From: Paenibacillus sacheonensis
GTDB taxonomy: Bacteria; Bacillota; Bacilli; Paenibacillales; Paenibacillaceae
Assembly (NCBI RefSeq): GCF_009909195.1
Contig: NZ_JAAAMU010000019.1
Coordinates: 62,001 to 126,000 of the forward strand
Reading direction: 5' to 3'
Length of the DNA stretch: 64,000 nt
Shown: positions 24,500 through 33,409 of the stretch, in pieces
Layout of the letters: each line of letters begins with the position of its first letter
How positions within the stretch are numbered: position 1 is the first letter of the stretch
Notes under the pieces: model-generated
Told to the model about the DNA's origin: nothing
Seen by the model: only the letters and a program-made list of their open reading frames with translations
Database searches by the model: none
Program-made: the position numbers and the translations under genes

Positions 24500-24582
24500 G
24501 AAACGGTTTCCAGCTATAAGCATACCTGCGATAAAGCGCTTTCAAAATCGTTTTTATGACATCGGCTCGCTCCTTTTGTGAT
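24500..24582 (-). promoter_or_regulatory. GH66 promoter: YesN-type box, cre-like site, LacI-like palindrome
   Basis: Minus-strand half-sites ATCACAAAA (24582-24574) and GTCATAAAA (24560-24552) with 22-bp period; cre-like TGAAAGCGCTTTAT (24544-24531) 8 bp further; -10 TATGCT (24524-24519), 28 bp from the proximal half-site. Downstream of the -10 is an odd palindrome GAAACGGTTTC (24500-24510), of the kind bound by LacI-family repressors. Regulation by carbon catabolite control and an AraC-type activator is inferred. Confidence 0.65.
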
Positions 24583-24691
24583 CTTGGGGTAATTCTTCCG
24601 CGCCGGCGAGATTTGGATTATCGAAGACGTACGTCTGCAGCCATCAGCGTCCAGCCGCCAGGCCTTTGAGCCGGGCCGCGAAACGAACGGC

Positions 24692-24718
24692 AAAAATGCT
24701 CCCTTGGGAGGGGAGCAT
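24692..24718 (-). terminator. Rho-independent terminator of the GH116-like gene
   Basis: Stem ATGCTCCC/GGGAGCAT with a 7-nt loop and TTTTT on the minus strand, about 60 bp past the stop. Confidence 0.75.
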
Positions 24719-24776
24719 CTTAAAGGAAACTATAAAACTCTTCGCCCGCATCGGTGCGCTGAAGGCTTGGCGGAGC

Positions 24777-27374
24777 TTACCGCAGCGTAACGACCAACGA
24801 ACCCTCCGCTTCCACTTCCACCGGGTCCGGGAATTGAATTTCATCCCCGTCGATCCGATAGTCAACGCCGGCGCCGCCCGCCTCGATCCGCTCGATGCGC
24901 GACGTCTGCTCCTCGCGAAGCTTGAGCGTCCGCAGCGACAACGCGCCGCCTCGTACGTGAACGCTGATCTGCTTCTCGCTTTGCTCGTAGCTGCCCCACG
25001 CCATGTCGAGCGACCACACGACGCGGAATTCGCCTTCGGCATCCACGGACACCGGCTTGAACCCGATCATGCCCCGGACCATATCGTACTCGAAACCGCT
25101 GAACGCCTGCAGCAGCGCATAACTGGCCATCGACCTTGCATAGTTGCTGCCGCACTCGATCTCGTTCCACGGATTGCGCTTCTCCCCGTCGTAGCGGTCG
25201 CGGATCGCCTGCACGACCGACAATCCTTCGTCGACCAAGCCCTCTTGGATCATATGCGCGGCCGCTTGGTATTCGAAGCCGGTCATCGTCTCCGAATTGT
25301 ACGTGAGCGGAATCGCCGGTTTGCTCGTGCCTTCCGGCCACGTGCAGATGACGAGTCCCCCCTCATCGTTGAGCGAATACAGCCGCCAAGTGTTCGCTTC
25401 CCCGCGCATCGACGGCTTAAAGTTATGCCGATACAACGATCGCAGCGCCTTCCGGGACTGTTCTTTATCGAAAATCTCGCCCAGCCCGCTCAGATTGGCA
25501 TGCCACTGCGCGACCACCTGATCGATGGCGCAGCCGTCCGCGACTTGGTATTTGATCTCGCCTAATTCTCCGTTCCAGTACGTGCGGACGGTCTCTTCAT
25601 CGAAGGCTTCCAGCAGCGACTTATCCGACAGATCGACCTGCTGGATATAATAGTCGCCGTTGAACAAATGCTCGTCGACCCAGCGTTTGCCCGACTGGAA
25701 CAAGCGGCCGAATTCATCCGCCGTCTCCTGCTCGCCCATATGCGCCGCCATCTCGGCGCCGGCCTTGAGCGCGGCCAGGTAGAAGCCGTTCAGCCAGGAA
25801 TTCGGTCCGTACAGTTCCATGTCCAGCGTATGATGCTGCCTGCCCGACAGCACGCCCGTCTTGCCCGGATCCCACTTGTCTTCGTTGCTGTCCGCCCACG
25901 CGTATGCGATAGAGCCTTTGACAGCCGGCCAGACCGACCGGAGCCAGTCCGTGCTGCCGGAGATTTTCCAATCGCGGTACGCCTTGATGACGCCGCCGAA
26001 TTGCCCGTCCGCGCAGGCGCGGAAATTCTGCCTGTCGCGGCCGAGCGGCAGCATGAGCCGGAACGACATGCGGCCGTCCTCGCGCCGGTTGTACGCGAAG
26101 TCCAGCTCCCGCATGCTGCGTTCCAAGCGGGGGAACAAGAACGGCAGCGCATAGGCATAATTCCATACATGGGTGCAAGAGCCCTCGCAGCAGCCGGTAT
26201 CCTCGATGCTTCCCTCGAAGCCGTAGAACGAACCGTCCGTCAGACGGAGCGCCGTCGCCGATTTGATGACGGACAAGTTCGCGGATACCGCATCCATCAC
26301 CGCGTCCGGCACCGTGGAAGCGAACAGCGCTTCCTTGAATCGCAGCGTCTCCCCGTACAGCCGATCCCAGTGCGCCAAGGCGTACCGCGCGCTCGCCCCG
26401 GAATCCTCGAACAGCGACGCATAGTAGTTTCGCCAGCCGTTCGGGCCATCCGGATTGGGGTTCCAGTAATTCTCCACGTTCGGAAAATGCCAGCTGATCG
26501 CGAAGCGGACCGTCTTCTTCTCGCCGGGCCGCAGCTCCAGATGCGCAGCCAGCGAAGCGGTATCCTTTCGTCCCGCGGGCCGCTCGTCCTCGCCGTACTG
26601 CCTATTCGTCAAGCGGCCCGGCTGCGTGAAATCATGCCAGTACATCTCGAGATTGTCGCACCATCCGCCGCGGTACCAATATTCTTGATAGCTCGCGTCC
26701 GCCGCGTCCGTCGCGATCGTAATATCTCCGTAACGGGCATGCTCCGGGCTGTACTGATTCGAGCTTAGCTTGATCGCATGAACCTTCTGCTCCCGTTCGC
26801 CCCCGACCTCCCCGTACCGATATGCCGCGTTCTCCACGGCAAAGGGGTTCCCGGCCGACAGGCATACCGTATACGCAATCGGCGCATCGTCCGTATTCTC
26901 CAGCTCCCATTCGAAGAATGCCGCAGGCAGGCTCGAATCATCCTCCCGCAGCGGGATGAACGGATTGAATGCCGTCAAACGCACCCGTCCCGGAAACGCC
27001 GGTTCCGCGAAGGTCATCTCGGCCAGCGGGAATTCCCCTCGGAAGGTCGTCTCCCGAAAATGCGGCATGCCCGCCATCGTCTGGCTCTCCGGACCGAAGC
27101 CGTAGCCGCTGTGCAGCGGGCCCCCTCGCACGGGCTCGCCCACGTAGGGAGACTGCATATCGCCGTTCAGCACCCGCGCGTCGAGCAGTTTCCCGTCCCG
27201 TTCCGCCTTTACGGCGAAGTGGCTGAAGCCGTTAAAGCTCCGCTTGTTCGGCCGATTGAAAATCTCCCAATCTACCAGCCTGCCGTTTCCCGCCAAGCCG
27301 ATGCTTCCGCTGCCGATGCCTCCGAGCGGGAAGCTGATCTCCCGCGTTTTGGCGCCTTTGTATAAATGAGTCAT
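24777..27374 (-). CDS. GH116-like (GBA2/DUF608) beta-glycosidase
   Basis: An 865-residue cytoplasmic protein without a signal peptide. The N-terminal half is a beta-sandwich domain starting PLGGIGSGSIGLAGNGR; the C-terminal half is an (alpha/alpha)6 barrel with EGSCTHVWNYAYALPFLFP and HHTLDMELYGPNSWLNGFYL, which carry the catalytic carboxylates of GH116 enzymes (glucosidase, xylosidase or N-acetylglucosaminidase in known members). The exact substrate is not shown. It probably cleaves oligosaccharides after uptake. It is divergent from the AraC regulator gene at 27500. ATG 27374 follows GAGGGGG. Confidence 0.85.
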   Translation of the reverse strand: MTHLYKGAKTREISFPLGGIGSGSIGLAGNGRLVDWEIFNRPNKRSFNGFSHFAVKAERDGKLLDARVLNGDMQSPYVGEPVRGGPLHSGYGFGPESQTMAGMPHFRETTFRGEFPLAEMTFAEPAFPGRVRLTAFNPFIPLREDDSSLPAAFFEWELENTDDAPIAYTVCLSAGNPFAVENAAYRYGEVGGEREQKVHAIKLSSNQYSPEHARYGDITIATDAADASYQEYWYRGGWCDNLEMYWHDFTQPGRLTNRQYGEDERPAGRKDTASLAAHLELRPGEKKTVRFAISWHFPNVENYWNPNPDGPNGWRNYYASLFEDSGASARYALAHWDRLYGETLRFKEALFASTVPDAVMDAVSANLSVIKSATALRLTDGSFYGFEGSIEDTGCCEGSCTHVWNYAYALPFLFPRLERSMRELDFAYNRREDGRMSFRLMLPLGRDRQNFRACADGQFGGVIKAYRDWKISGSTDWLRSVWPAVKGSIAYAWADSNEDKWDPGKTGVLSGRQHHTLDMELYGPNSWLNGFYLAALKAGAEMAAHMGEQETADEFGRLFQSGKRWVDEHLFNGDYYIQQVDLSDKSLLEAFDEETVRTYWNGELGEIKYQVADGCAIDQVVAQWHANLSGLGEIFDKEQSRKALRSLYRHNFKPSMRGEANTWRLYSLNDEGGLVICTWPEGTSKPAIPLTYNSETMTGFEYQAAAHMIQEGLVDEGLSVVQAIRDRYDGEKRNPWNEIECGSNYARSMASYALLQAFSGFEYDMVRGMIGFKPVSVDAEGEFRVVWSLDMAWGSYEQSEKQISVHVRGGALSLRTLKLREEQTSRIERIEAGGAGVDYRIDGDEIQFPDPVEVEAEGSLVVTLR

Positions 27375-27499
27375 TCAAGTGTTCCCCCTCATGACGTGGT
27401 ATACTGAAATCACCTTCATTATAGAGGTTTACGGACAGGATGCCTTTATATATAAGCACTGTTTTTTATGTAGAAAACGATTGTTCCGAGGTGATGACG

Positions 27500-28360
27500 A
27501 TGCGATTGGAAGACCATGCGGTCGCCCCTTATATTCGCAATGCGGACTATGCGATCCGGCCTCCTTTTCTGCTCGGCGAACGCAGTCTGCTCGATTATAT
27601 TATCTTCTACGTCCAGGAGGGCCGGTTCGACCTGCAAGTCAACGGTCAGCGCCATATGGTGAAGGAGGGCGATCTCTGCCTGCTTCAGCCCGGAGACCTG
27701 CATACGATTCGGGGGCTGGATAACACGATCAATCCGTACGTGCATTTGGATTTCTTCTATAACCCGCACCGAGCGGACAGCTTCGTCACCCGCCCCGGTC
27801 AGTTGGACATGGCTCCGTACGCATCATACATGCAGCCGCGGCTGCACGATTGCGAGTCCCTGCGGATTCCGCTCAAGCTGGAGACTCCCCATCCGAAGAA
27901 AATGCGCGACCTCGTCTTCCGCATGATCGAGAGCTGGCAGCTGCAAACGTATCTCGGCATGATGGAAGCCAATCAGCTGGCCCACGAGTGGGTGACCGCC
28001 CTGTTCAAAGCCTACATGACGCCCGATCCGGGTACGCTCTCCGTGCAGCCGTTCCTGAACTGGATCACGTCCTACTTCGCCTTCCGCATCTCGGAGCCGA
28101 TCAAAGTGGAGGATATGGCCAGGAGGGCCGGGCTGTCGCCGTCTCGGTTCACCGTGCTCTTCCGGCAGCATTTCAACCTGTCTCCATATCAGTACTTGCT
28201 GAAGCTGCGGATCGAACACGCCCAGGAGCTGCTGAAGGATGGACTCTCCCTGCAGCGGGTGAGCGAGTATTGCGGGTTTACGGATGTGCATCATTTTTCC
28301 AAGACGTTCAAATCCGCCACCGGCGTGAATCCGGGTTATTACAAGCGGCATCGGGAGTGA
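27500..28360 (+). CDS. AraC-family transcriptional regulator with cupin sensor domain
   Basis: A 286-residue protein: N-terminal cupin-type ligand domain (about 1-140, with HMVKEGDLCLLQPGDLHTI) and two C-terminal HTH motifs (MARRAGLSPSRFTVLFRQHF and CGFTDVHHFSKTFKSATG). It probably senses a sugar and controls the divergent GH116-like gene across a 125-bp spacer. I chose ATG 27500, which has GAGGTG 6 nt upstream, over a longer in-frame start at 27440 lacking a ribosome site. Confidence 0.88.
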   Translation: MRLEDHAVAPYIRNADYAIRPPFLLGERSLLDYIIFYVQEGRFDLQVNGQRHMVKEGDLCLLQPGDLHTIRGLDNTINPYVHLDFFYNPHRADSFVTRPGQLDMAPYASYMQPRLHDCESLRIPLKLETPHPKKMRDLVFRMIESWQLQTYLGMMEANQLAHEWVTALFKAYMTPDPGTLSVQPFLNWITSYFAFRISEPIKVEDMARRAGLSPSRFTVLFRQHFNLSPYQYLLKLRIEHAQELLKDGLSLQRVSEYCGFTDVHHFSKTFKSATGVNPGYYKRHRE

Positions 28361-28462
28361 AGGGAACGGCGGGAAGGACAGAAATGACGGAAACAGGAAC
28401 TATAGGAGTATCGAGAGGGCAAAGCGAGAGGGCAAAGCAAGTGGCCAAAGCAAGCATAGGAA

Positions 28463-28502
28463 AAGGCTGACCCGTGCCATAAGAAATGGCCAGGTCAGCC
28501 TT
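28463..28502. terminator. Bidirectional terminator between convergent genes
   Basis: Stem AAGGCTGACC/GGTCAGCCTT with an inner GCCAT/ATGGC pairing; TTTT follows on both strands. It separates the AraC gene and the AAC(3)-like gene. Confidence 0.8.
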
Positions 28503-28596
28503 TTGGCTGCACGCATGTATTCAAGATCAACCCGTTCGGCTTCTGCCGCGATGACTACGGCAAGTCTGCTGTAGACGGACTATGGCCGTGCCTAAC

Positions 28597-29415
28597 CTAA
28601 CCGTTATTACGGTTAGTCTTCAGCCATTCACGAGCCGCATCTACTCCGGCTCTCAAATTGAATAGGCGGCTGTCCGCCATTCCGACTTTGTCTCGCACCG
28701 GCAATTCGCCGCGTTCGTCCAGCTCTGCTCCGATCAGGCTGAAATCCGCGGAATCGTAAGCAAAGTCCTCGAACCATTTCCATGTCCTCGCGCCAGCGTC
28801 CATCACTGCCGTGCCCATCTTCTTGGACGGCATGTCCTCGAGCAGCGCCTCGGCCAAATGGAAACTCGTACAGGCGTCATAGCCGGCGCCGAGCAGCAGC
28901 ACCTTGGCATTCGGCAGCTCATAGAGCTTGCCGAGCGGAGACGCCATGCCAAACTGCGGCGTGAGCGGATGATCCGCCGCAAGATTCTCAGCTAGACTCC
29001 CATTCGCGCAGAAGGACACCTGCGGATGCCCTGACCGCAGAGTGCCGGGATATGTCCGGAACGTCTCTGCGATCCGGCCCATGCCGCGGGTCGGCGTTAC
29101 GAGCGGATCGAAGGCCGGCATCTCGCGATAGATAATGTCGATCCATTCCTTCGGAACGGGCGGGTTCGACCACTCGGCCGGATCGCTCCAATCCCCGCTT
29201 TGAGCCGGCATGACGATCGTACCCGCTTCCCCGACCGCGCCGAGCAGCGCTTGAACGACGGCCTGCGGCCCTCCGCATACCCAACCGAGACTGGATAAGG
29301 AGGAGTGGACGAGCACGCAGTCTCCTTCCCGAACGCCAAGCGCGCTTAGATCGCGCAGCAGGCTGCTTACGGTGACGGGCATCCTTGTATTGGCAACAAT
29401 CTCATGTTCTCTCAT
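28597..29415 (-). CDS. AAC(3)-family N-acetyltransferase (YokD-like)
   Basis: A 272-residue protein of the antibiotic-acetyltransferase fold: DCVLVHSSLSSLGWVCGG near the N-terminus, TIVMPAQSGDWSDP, the active-site region PTRGMGRIAETFR and GHPQVSFCANG, and LLLGAGYDACTSFHLAE. Family members acetylate the 3-amino group of aminoglycosides with acetyl-CoA, but many chromosomal Bacillus-type homologues have no proven drug substrate. ATG 29415 follows AGGAG; the frame stays open 10 codons upstream. Confidence 0.88.
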   Translation of the reverse strand: MREHEIVANTRMPVTVSSLLRDLSALGVREGDCVLVHSSLSSLGWVCGGPQAVVQALLGAVGEAGTIVMPAQSGDWSDPAEWSNPPVPKEWIDIIYREMPAFDPLVTPTRGMGRIAETFRTYPGTLRSGHPQVSFCANGSLAENLAADHPLTPQFGMASPLGKLYELPNAKVLLLGAGYDACTSFHLAEALLEDMPSKKMGTAVMDAGARTWKWFEDFAYDSADFSLIGAELDERGELPVRDKVGMADSRLFNLRAGVDAAREWLKTNRNNG

Positions 29416-29502
29416 GTGTTTTGATCTCCTAGGCGGCTCTGGCATTCTGCAGGGATTGCGTTACTTCAACTGGGGTGATGCAATTCCGTTACTGATTGTG
29501 GT

Positions 29503-29590
29503 ACTTAATTGCGGACTTGATTGCGGTGCTTAACTGCAGTACTTGATTGCGGTACTTGATTGCGGACTTGATTGCGGACTTGATTGCGGT
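29503..29590. repeat. Seven tandem copies of a 12-13 bp repeat
   Basis: The unit ACTTGATTGCGG(T) is repeated seven times with small changes in the spacer between the hydrolase and AAC(3)-like genes. It has no ORF of its own. 29416-29653 holds nothing else that I can identify. Confidence 0.8.
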
Positions 29591-29653
29591 GCTTCCGTAT
29601 GCATTTCCTGGAGGCTCATCAGCTGCGTTTCATCGCTGCTTATCCGCTCTGAT

Positions 29654-30406
29654 TCATTGTTGCTTATCCACGCATTCCGCCATGAACGATTGCAAAATCG
29701 CCCGCAAGCCATCCGGGTTCCCGAGCATCGGGAGATGGCCCGTATCCAGCTGCCTGACCGTTCCCGGGCCCAAATTTGCGATCATTCGGTCCTGCAGGGC
29801 CGGACTGAACTCCCGGTCCCGGGTCAGCTTCACATATAGCGATGGTACATCGGGAACCCCGGCGTGGCAAGCATCCGAGTAGATGCGCCTCGCTTCCGGT
29901 ACGAATGCTTGCACGATGCCGGCCGATTGCGATTCCGGCAGGTCATTGCATAAGCCGGTTCGAATCGCCGATTCCGGCGGCCGGGTCCCCGCGACGCGCA
30001 TGACGATACGCAGCAGCGCCCGCTTCACCAAAGGCAGCTCGGACAAGAAGGAACCTCCGCGACCCGGAATCGCGGCTCCGACTGCCGCGAGGCCAGCGAG
30101 CCTTCCTCGCTTCAGTAAAGCTTCCGCCACTTGCAAGGCAAGTACGCCGCCAATGGAATGCGCGACCACGATCACCCTCGGTATATTCCACGACTCCGCC
30201 TGCCCGCACAGATGAGAAGCATAGTCGTCCAACGTCAAGGCCAGCCTCGTTTGTTCGGAGCCGTCCCGATACGGAAAATCCGCCAGCAGTACAGGTACAT
30301 CGAGACCGCTTGTTACCGCCTCCCAAACGTTTCCTCTAAGTCCCGCACCGTGGATGAACATGAAGCCGATCTCGGTATCCTGCCTCCCTTTGAGCTGCGC
30401 CGCCAT
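29654..30406 (-). CDS. Alpha/beta hydrolase
   Basis: A 250-residue protein of the alpha/beta-hydrolase fold: oxyanion-region motif FIHGAGLRGNVWEAV, nucleophile elbow AHSIGG (Ser near residue 84) and catalytic His in DTGHLPML near residue 226. It is an esterase- or lactonase-like enzyme of unknown substrate. ATG 30406 follows GGGAGG. The AAC(3)-like gene lies about 240 bp downstream past the short repeat array. Confidence 0.88.
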   Translation of the reverse strand: MAAQLKGRQDTEIGFMFIHGAGLRGNVWEAVTSGLDVPVLLADFPYRDGSEQTRLALTLDDYASHLCGQAESWNIPRVIVVAHSIGGVLALQVAEALLKRGRLAGLAAVGAAIPGRGGSFLSELPLVKRALLRIVMRVAGTRPPESAIRTGLCNDLPESQSAGIVQAFVPEARRIYSDACHAGVPDVPSLYVKLTRDREFSPALQDRMIANLGPGTVRQLDTGHLPMLGNPDGLRAILQSFMAECVDKQQ

Positions 30407-30606
30407 GCGAATGCCTCCCTATCGAAAGATCTCTATGGTTCAAGTATAACAGCGTCGACTGACACCTCCCGTCAGTGGATCGCAATAGGAGCCCACAGCA
30501 AAAAGACTCCCCATGCAGCCATGAGGCGTCTTTGTAGTGTCCAGGGAATCGGATATGGTGAAGGGCAAACCAATCGCTTGGCTCGCTCGAGATGTGCATG
30601 ATTAGT

Positions 30607-30798
30607 AAAGTTGCATAAAATGCAAGAAAATCGAAGAATTCCAGAGGGGAAATCATGATTTCATGTATAATGTGCAAGAAAATAGTGAAAAAAAGCCCAA
30701 ATCGGGTTGTTTACGATGGAAATGTTGTATTTCCTGCAACAATCGCATCTTCGGCAGATGAATGGAGCAGGATTTGTTGCATTTTCTGCAAGATTCGC
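30607..30798. repeat. TGCA-type imperfect palindromes, second cluster
   Basis: Copies of TTGCA, 4-7 nt, TGCAA at about 30607, 30730 and 30773 (for example GTTGCATTTTCTGCAAGA), similar to those at 10815-11006. They sit directly before the 37-bp array. A hairpin at about 30497-30528 (AAAGAC...GTCTTT) is also present; no gene is seen in 30407-30837. Confidence 0.4.
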
Positions 30799-30837
30799 CT
30801 TGGTTAGCGGTGGAACTGCTTCGACAGGGGAAGGTTG

Positions 30838-31311
30838 AATGCTGCATTCCCTGTCCGTTTCGAGGAAGCGGGATGAATGCTGCATTTCCCGTCCGTTTCG
30901 AGGAAACGGGCGAATGCTGCACTCCCTGTTCGTTTCGCGGAAGCGGACGAATGCTGCATTCCCTGTCTGTTTCGATGAAGCGAGCGAATGCTGCATTCCC
31001 TGTTCGTTTCGCGGAAACGGACGAATGCTGCATTCCCTGTCTGTTTCGATGAAGCGAGCGAATGCTGCATTCCCCGTCCGTTTCGAGGAAGCGGATGAAT
31101 GCTGCATTCCCTGTCCGTTTCGAGGAAGCGGGCGAATGCTGCACTCCCCGACCTCCGTCGGCGAGCGCAAACCAATCGCCTTACGCAAACCATTCTATGC
31201 TCCGAAGCGAACGAATGCTGCATTCCCTGTCCGTTTCGAGGAAGCGGACGAATGCTGCACTCCCCGACCTCCGTCGGCGAGCGCAAACCAATCGCCTTAC
31301 GCAAACCATTC
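30838..31311. repeat. Array of 37-bp tandem repeats with two 62-bp variant units
   Basis: Eight contiguous 37-bp units start at 30838 and follow every 37 bp to 31097. The consensus begins GAATGCTGCATTCCCTGTCC and ends in an imperfect hairpin (GTCCGTTTC/GAAGCGGAC). Then a 62-bp variant (31134-31195), a normal unit (31213-31249) and an exact second copy of the 62-bp variant (31250-31311). The array ends at the stop codon of the LAB_N gene. Because 37 is not a multiple of 3, the ORFs over it rotate through all frames and are not genes. Confidence 0.88.
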
Positions 31312-31313
31312 GT

Positions 31314-31673
31314 CTATGAATCCAACGTTTTCAACTCACTCGCCGCTGTCGTCCCCGACGCCGCGTTTGCCGTCGCCATGGCCATGTTGTTTTTACGCTC
31401 CAGCATGATATTGCGGAAATAAATGAAGACGCTCGGCAGCTGGCCAAGGATGAAGACCGGGTCCTGCCGGTAGATCGCGTAGATCGACAGCACCACGCTG
31501 CCTAGTATGCTGTAGATCCAGAAGGAAAGCGGCACGACGGTCCGCTTTGCCTTCTCGCTTGCGAGCCATTGCGTGATGAACCGCATCGTGAACATGATTT
31601 GTCCGATGAAACCGAAGATGAGCCATCCCATGCCGCTGCCGGAGAAGCTGCCTATCAACGAATGCCACCACAT
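31314..31673 (-). CDS. LAB_N-type small membrane protein
   Basis: A 119-residue protein with three membrane helices (about 12-30, 48-66, 70-88) matching the lipid-A-disaccharide-synthase N-terminal (LAB_N) family: GQIMFTMRFITQWLASEKAK, then PLSFWIYSILGS. Its start is 1 bp after the glycosyltransferase stop, so the two work together. The family resembles small flippase-type proteins and accompanies DPM1-like transferases; flipping of a polyprenyl-phosphate sugar is an inference. The C-terminal 25 residues are Ala/Thr-rich and variable, next to the repeat array. Confidence 0.85.
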   Translation of the reverse strand: MWWHSLIGSFSGSGMGWLIFGFIGQIMFTMRFITQWLASEKAKRTVVPLSFWIYSILGSVVLSIYAIYRQDPVFILGQLPSVFIYFRNIMLERKNNMAMATANAASGTTAASELKTLDS

Positions 31674-31674
31674 C

Positions 31675-32382
31675 TTACTGTCCCCTGATCTGGTAGCGAA
31701 TGACCCGTTTTCGCAGCCAGCCGATGACGATGGCGTCCATCAGGCCGACGAACGCACGGTTGAACACGCCGTATTTGGATACGCCGTGCTGCCGCTCATG
31801 ATGGGACACCGCGATTTCGATGACCTTGAAGCCGTTGATTTTCGCCAGCGTCGGCAGGAAGCGGTGCATGCCTTCATACAAATAGTAGCTGTCCGCCACC
31901 TCGCGCTTCATCAGCTTCATGGGGCAGCCCGTGTCGTATATCTCGTCCCCCGTCAGCCAGTTGCGCACGCCGTTGCCCACCCGCGACGATACTTTCTTCA
32001 CGATGTTGTCCTGCCGTTTGACGCGCTTGCCGTTTACGAAATCCATGTTCGGAATGTAAGGCATCAGCTTGAAAATATCCCTCGGATCCGTCTGCAGATC
32101 GGCATCGATCAGCGCCACGAGCTCTCCCTTGGATTCCTTCATGCCCGCGTAGATCGCGGCGGTCTGCCCGCAGTTCTTGGTGAAGTGAATGACCTTGACC
32201 GCCGGATCGCGCTCCGCCAGCTCGGTCAGAATACTCGCGCTTCGATCTCGGCTGCCGTCGTTGACGAGCACGATTTCGTAACTCTCCACCTTGCCTGTCA
32301 CGGCATTCGTAATCGCCTCGTGCAGCAGCAATATATTCTCTTCCTCGTTATAGATCGGCGCGACGATCGAGAGCTTGACCAT
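31675..32382 (-). CDS. GT2 glycosyltransferase (polyprenyl-phosphate sugar synthase, DPM1/ArnC-like)
   Basis: A 235-residue GT-A fold transferase: SIVAPIYNEEENI at the N-terminus, the metal-binding ALIDADLQTDP near residue 95, and SHHERQHGVSKYG near 195. It has no C-terminal membrane pair, unlike longer relatives. It would move a sugar from a nucleotide donor to undecaprenyl phosphate at the inner face of the membrane. Operon context suggests a uronic acid donor. It overlaps the epimerase gene by 35 bp and is preceded by GGGGG. Confidence 0.88.
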   Translation of the reverse strand: MVKLSIVAPIYNEEENILLLHEAITNAVTGKVESYEIVLVNDGSRDRSASILTELAERDPAVKVIHFTKNCGQTAAIYAGMKESKGELVALIDADLQTDPRDIFKLMPYIPNMDFVNGKRVKRQDNIVKKVSSRVGNGVRNWLTGDEIYDTGCPMKLMKREVADSYYLYEGMHRFLPTLAKINGFKVIEIAVSHHERQHGVSKYGVFNRAFVGLMDAIVIGWLRKRVIRYQIRGQ

Positions 32383-33409
32383 ATCTATTCCCCCTATACC
32401 AGTTGACGAACTTGTGCAATCCCTCGGCGAAATCCGTCTGCGGGTCGTAACCGAACAGCCTGTTCGCCTTGGAAATGTCCGCGTACGTCTGCTCCACGTC
32501 GCCGGGCTGATTCGCCAGCCAGCGGAGCTCTGCTTCCTTGCCGTAAGCCTGCTCGATGCCTCGAATCAGCTCGAGCAGCGATATCGTCCGGTTGGTCCCT
32601 AAATTCACGATTTCGTAAACCTTCTCCTCCGATTCGACGTAAGCCAGCGCGCCGACGAGGCCGTTCACGATATCGCCAATGTAGGTGTAATCCCGTCTCG
32701 ACGAACCGTTGCCGTAAACCGTCAGCGGCTCGCCCCGCTCCAGCATGCCCACGAATTTGTGGATGGCCAGGTCCGGACGCTGCCGTTCGCCATAGACGGT
32801 GAAGAAACGAAGCATAACCGTGTCGATGCCATGCAAATGATAATACGCGTGGCCCAGCACTTCGCAGGCTTTCTTCGTCGCGGCGTAAGGCGATATGCTT
32901 CGGTCGACGATATCTTCTTCGGCGAAAGGCACCTTCGCGTTGTTGCCGTACACGGACGAGGACGAAGCGCACAGCCACTTGCGAATGCCTTGCCTGCGCA
33001 TCGCTTCCAGCACCGTCAATGTCCCCTTCACATTGACATCCTCATAGAGCAGCGGCTCCTCGATGGAAGGCCGTACGCCTGCCATCGCCGCCAAGTGAAT
33101 GACCGCGTCGATCTGTTCCCGCCCGAAGGCCGACACCAACTCGTCCACATGGCGAATATCCGCAACAACGAGCTTGAAGCTGTCCCCGCGTACAGCTTGC
33201 TGCAGATGAAGCAGATCGGTTTCCTTCCCCGTGAATTGAAAAGTGGTTAATGATCCTGTACTATTCAGGATATTCCGGATTTTGATTCTGTAGTCGTACG
33301 CGTCGTTAAAATTATCGATGCAGACGACGCGATGGCCGAGCGCGAGCAGCCGCTCGCAAAGATGGGAGCCGATAAAGCCCGCTCCTCCGGTAACGCAATA
33401 CGTTTTCAT
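32348..33409 (-). CDS. NAD-dependent nucleotide-sugar epimerase (UDP-glucuronate 4-epimerase-like)
   Basis: A 353-residue extended SDR enzyme: VTGGAGFIGSHLCERLL cofactor loop, HLAAMAGVRPSIEEP, the catalytic Ser (CASSSSVYG) and YxxxK (YAATK near residue 160). The MAGVRPS motif and length match UDP-glucuronate/UDP-galacturonate 4-epimerases. It starts immediately after the Ugd stop (TGA-ATG), so it would convert UDP-glucuronate from Ugd to UDP-galacturonate. The exact epimer is inferred. Confidence 0.88.
   Translation of the reverse strand: MKTYCVTGGAGFIGSHLCERLLALGHRVVCIDNFNDAYDYRIKIRNILNSTGSLTTFQFTGKETDLLHLQQAVRGDSFKLVVADIRHVDELVSAFGREQIDAVIHLAAMAGVRPSIEEPLLYEDVNVKGTLTVLEAMRRQGIRKWLCASSSSVYGNNAKVPFAEEDIVDRSISPYAATKKACEVLGHAYYHLHGIDTVMLRFFTVYGERQRPDLAIHKFVGMLERGEPLTVYGNGSSRRDYTYIGDIVNGLVGALAYVESEEKVYEIVNLGTNRTISLLELIRGIEQAYGKEAELRWLANQPGDVEQTYADISKANRLFGYDPQTDFAEGLHKFVNWYRGNRYGQALDRRADL

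Noticed and set aside
28597..30406. Antibiotic-resistance island (AAC(3)-like plus hydrolase)
   Set aside because: Base composition and neighbours look native, no mobile genes are near, and chromosomal AAC(3)-fold proteins of this type often have no drug substrate.
30838..31311. CRISPR-like look of the 37-bp array
   Set aside because: Units are directly adjacent with no unique spacers, and no cas gene is in the window.
30653..31422. Several long open frames on both strands over the 37-bp array
   Set aside because: They arise from a repeat unit without stop codons and a period that is not a multiple of three; no ribosome sites, and all frames are open alike.
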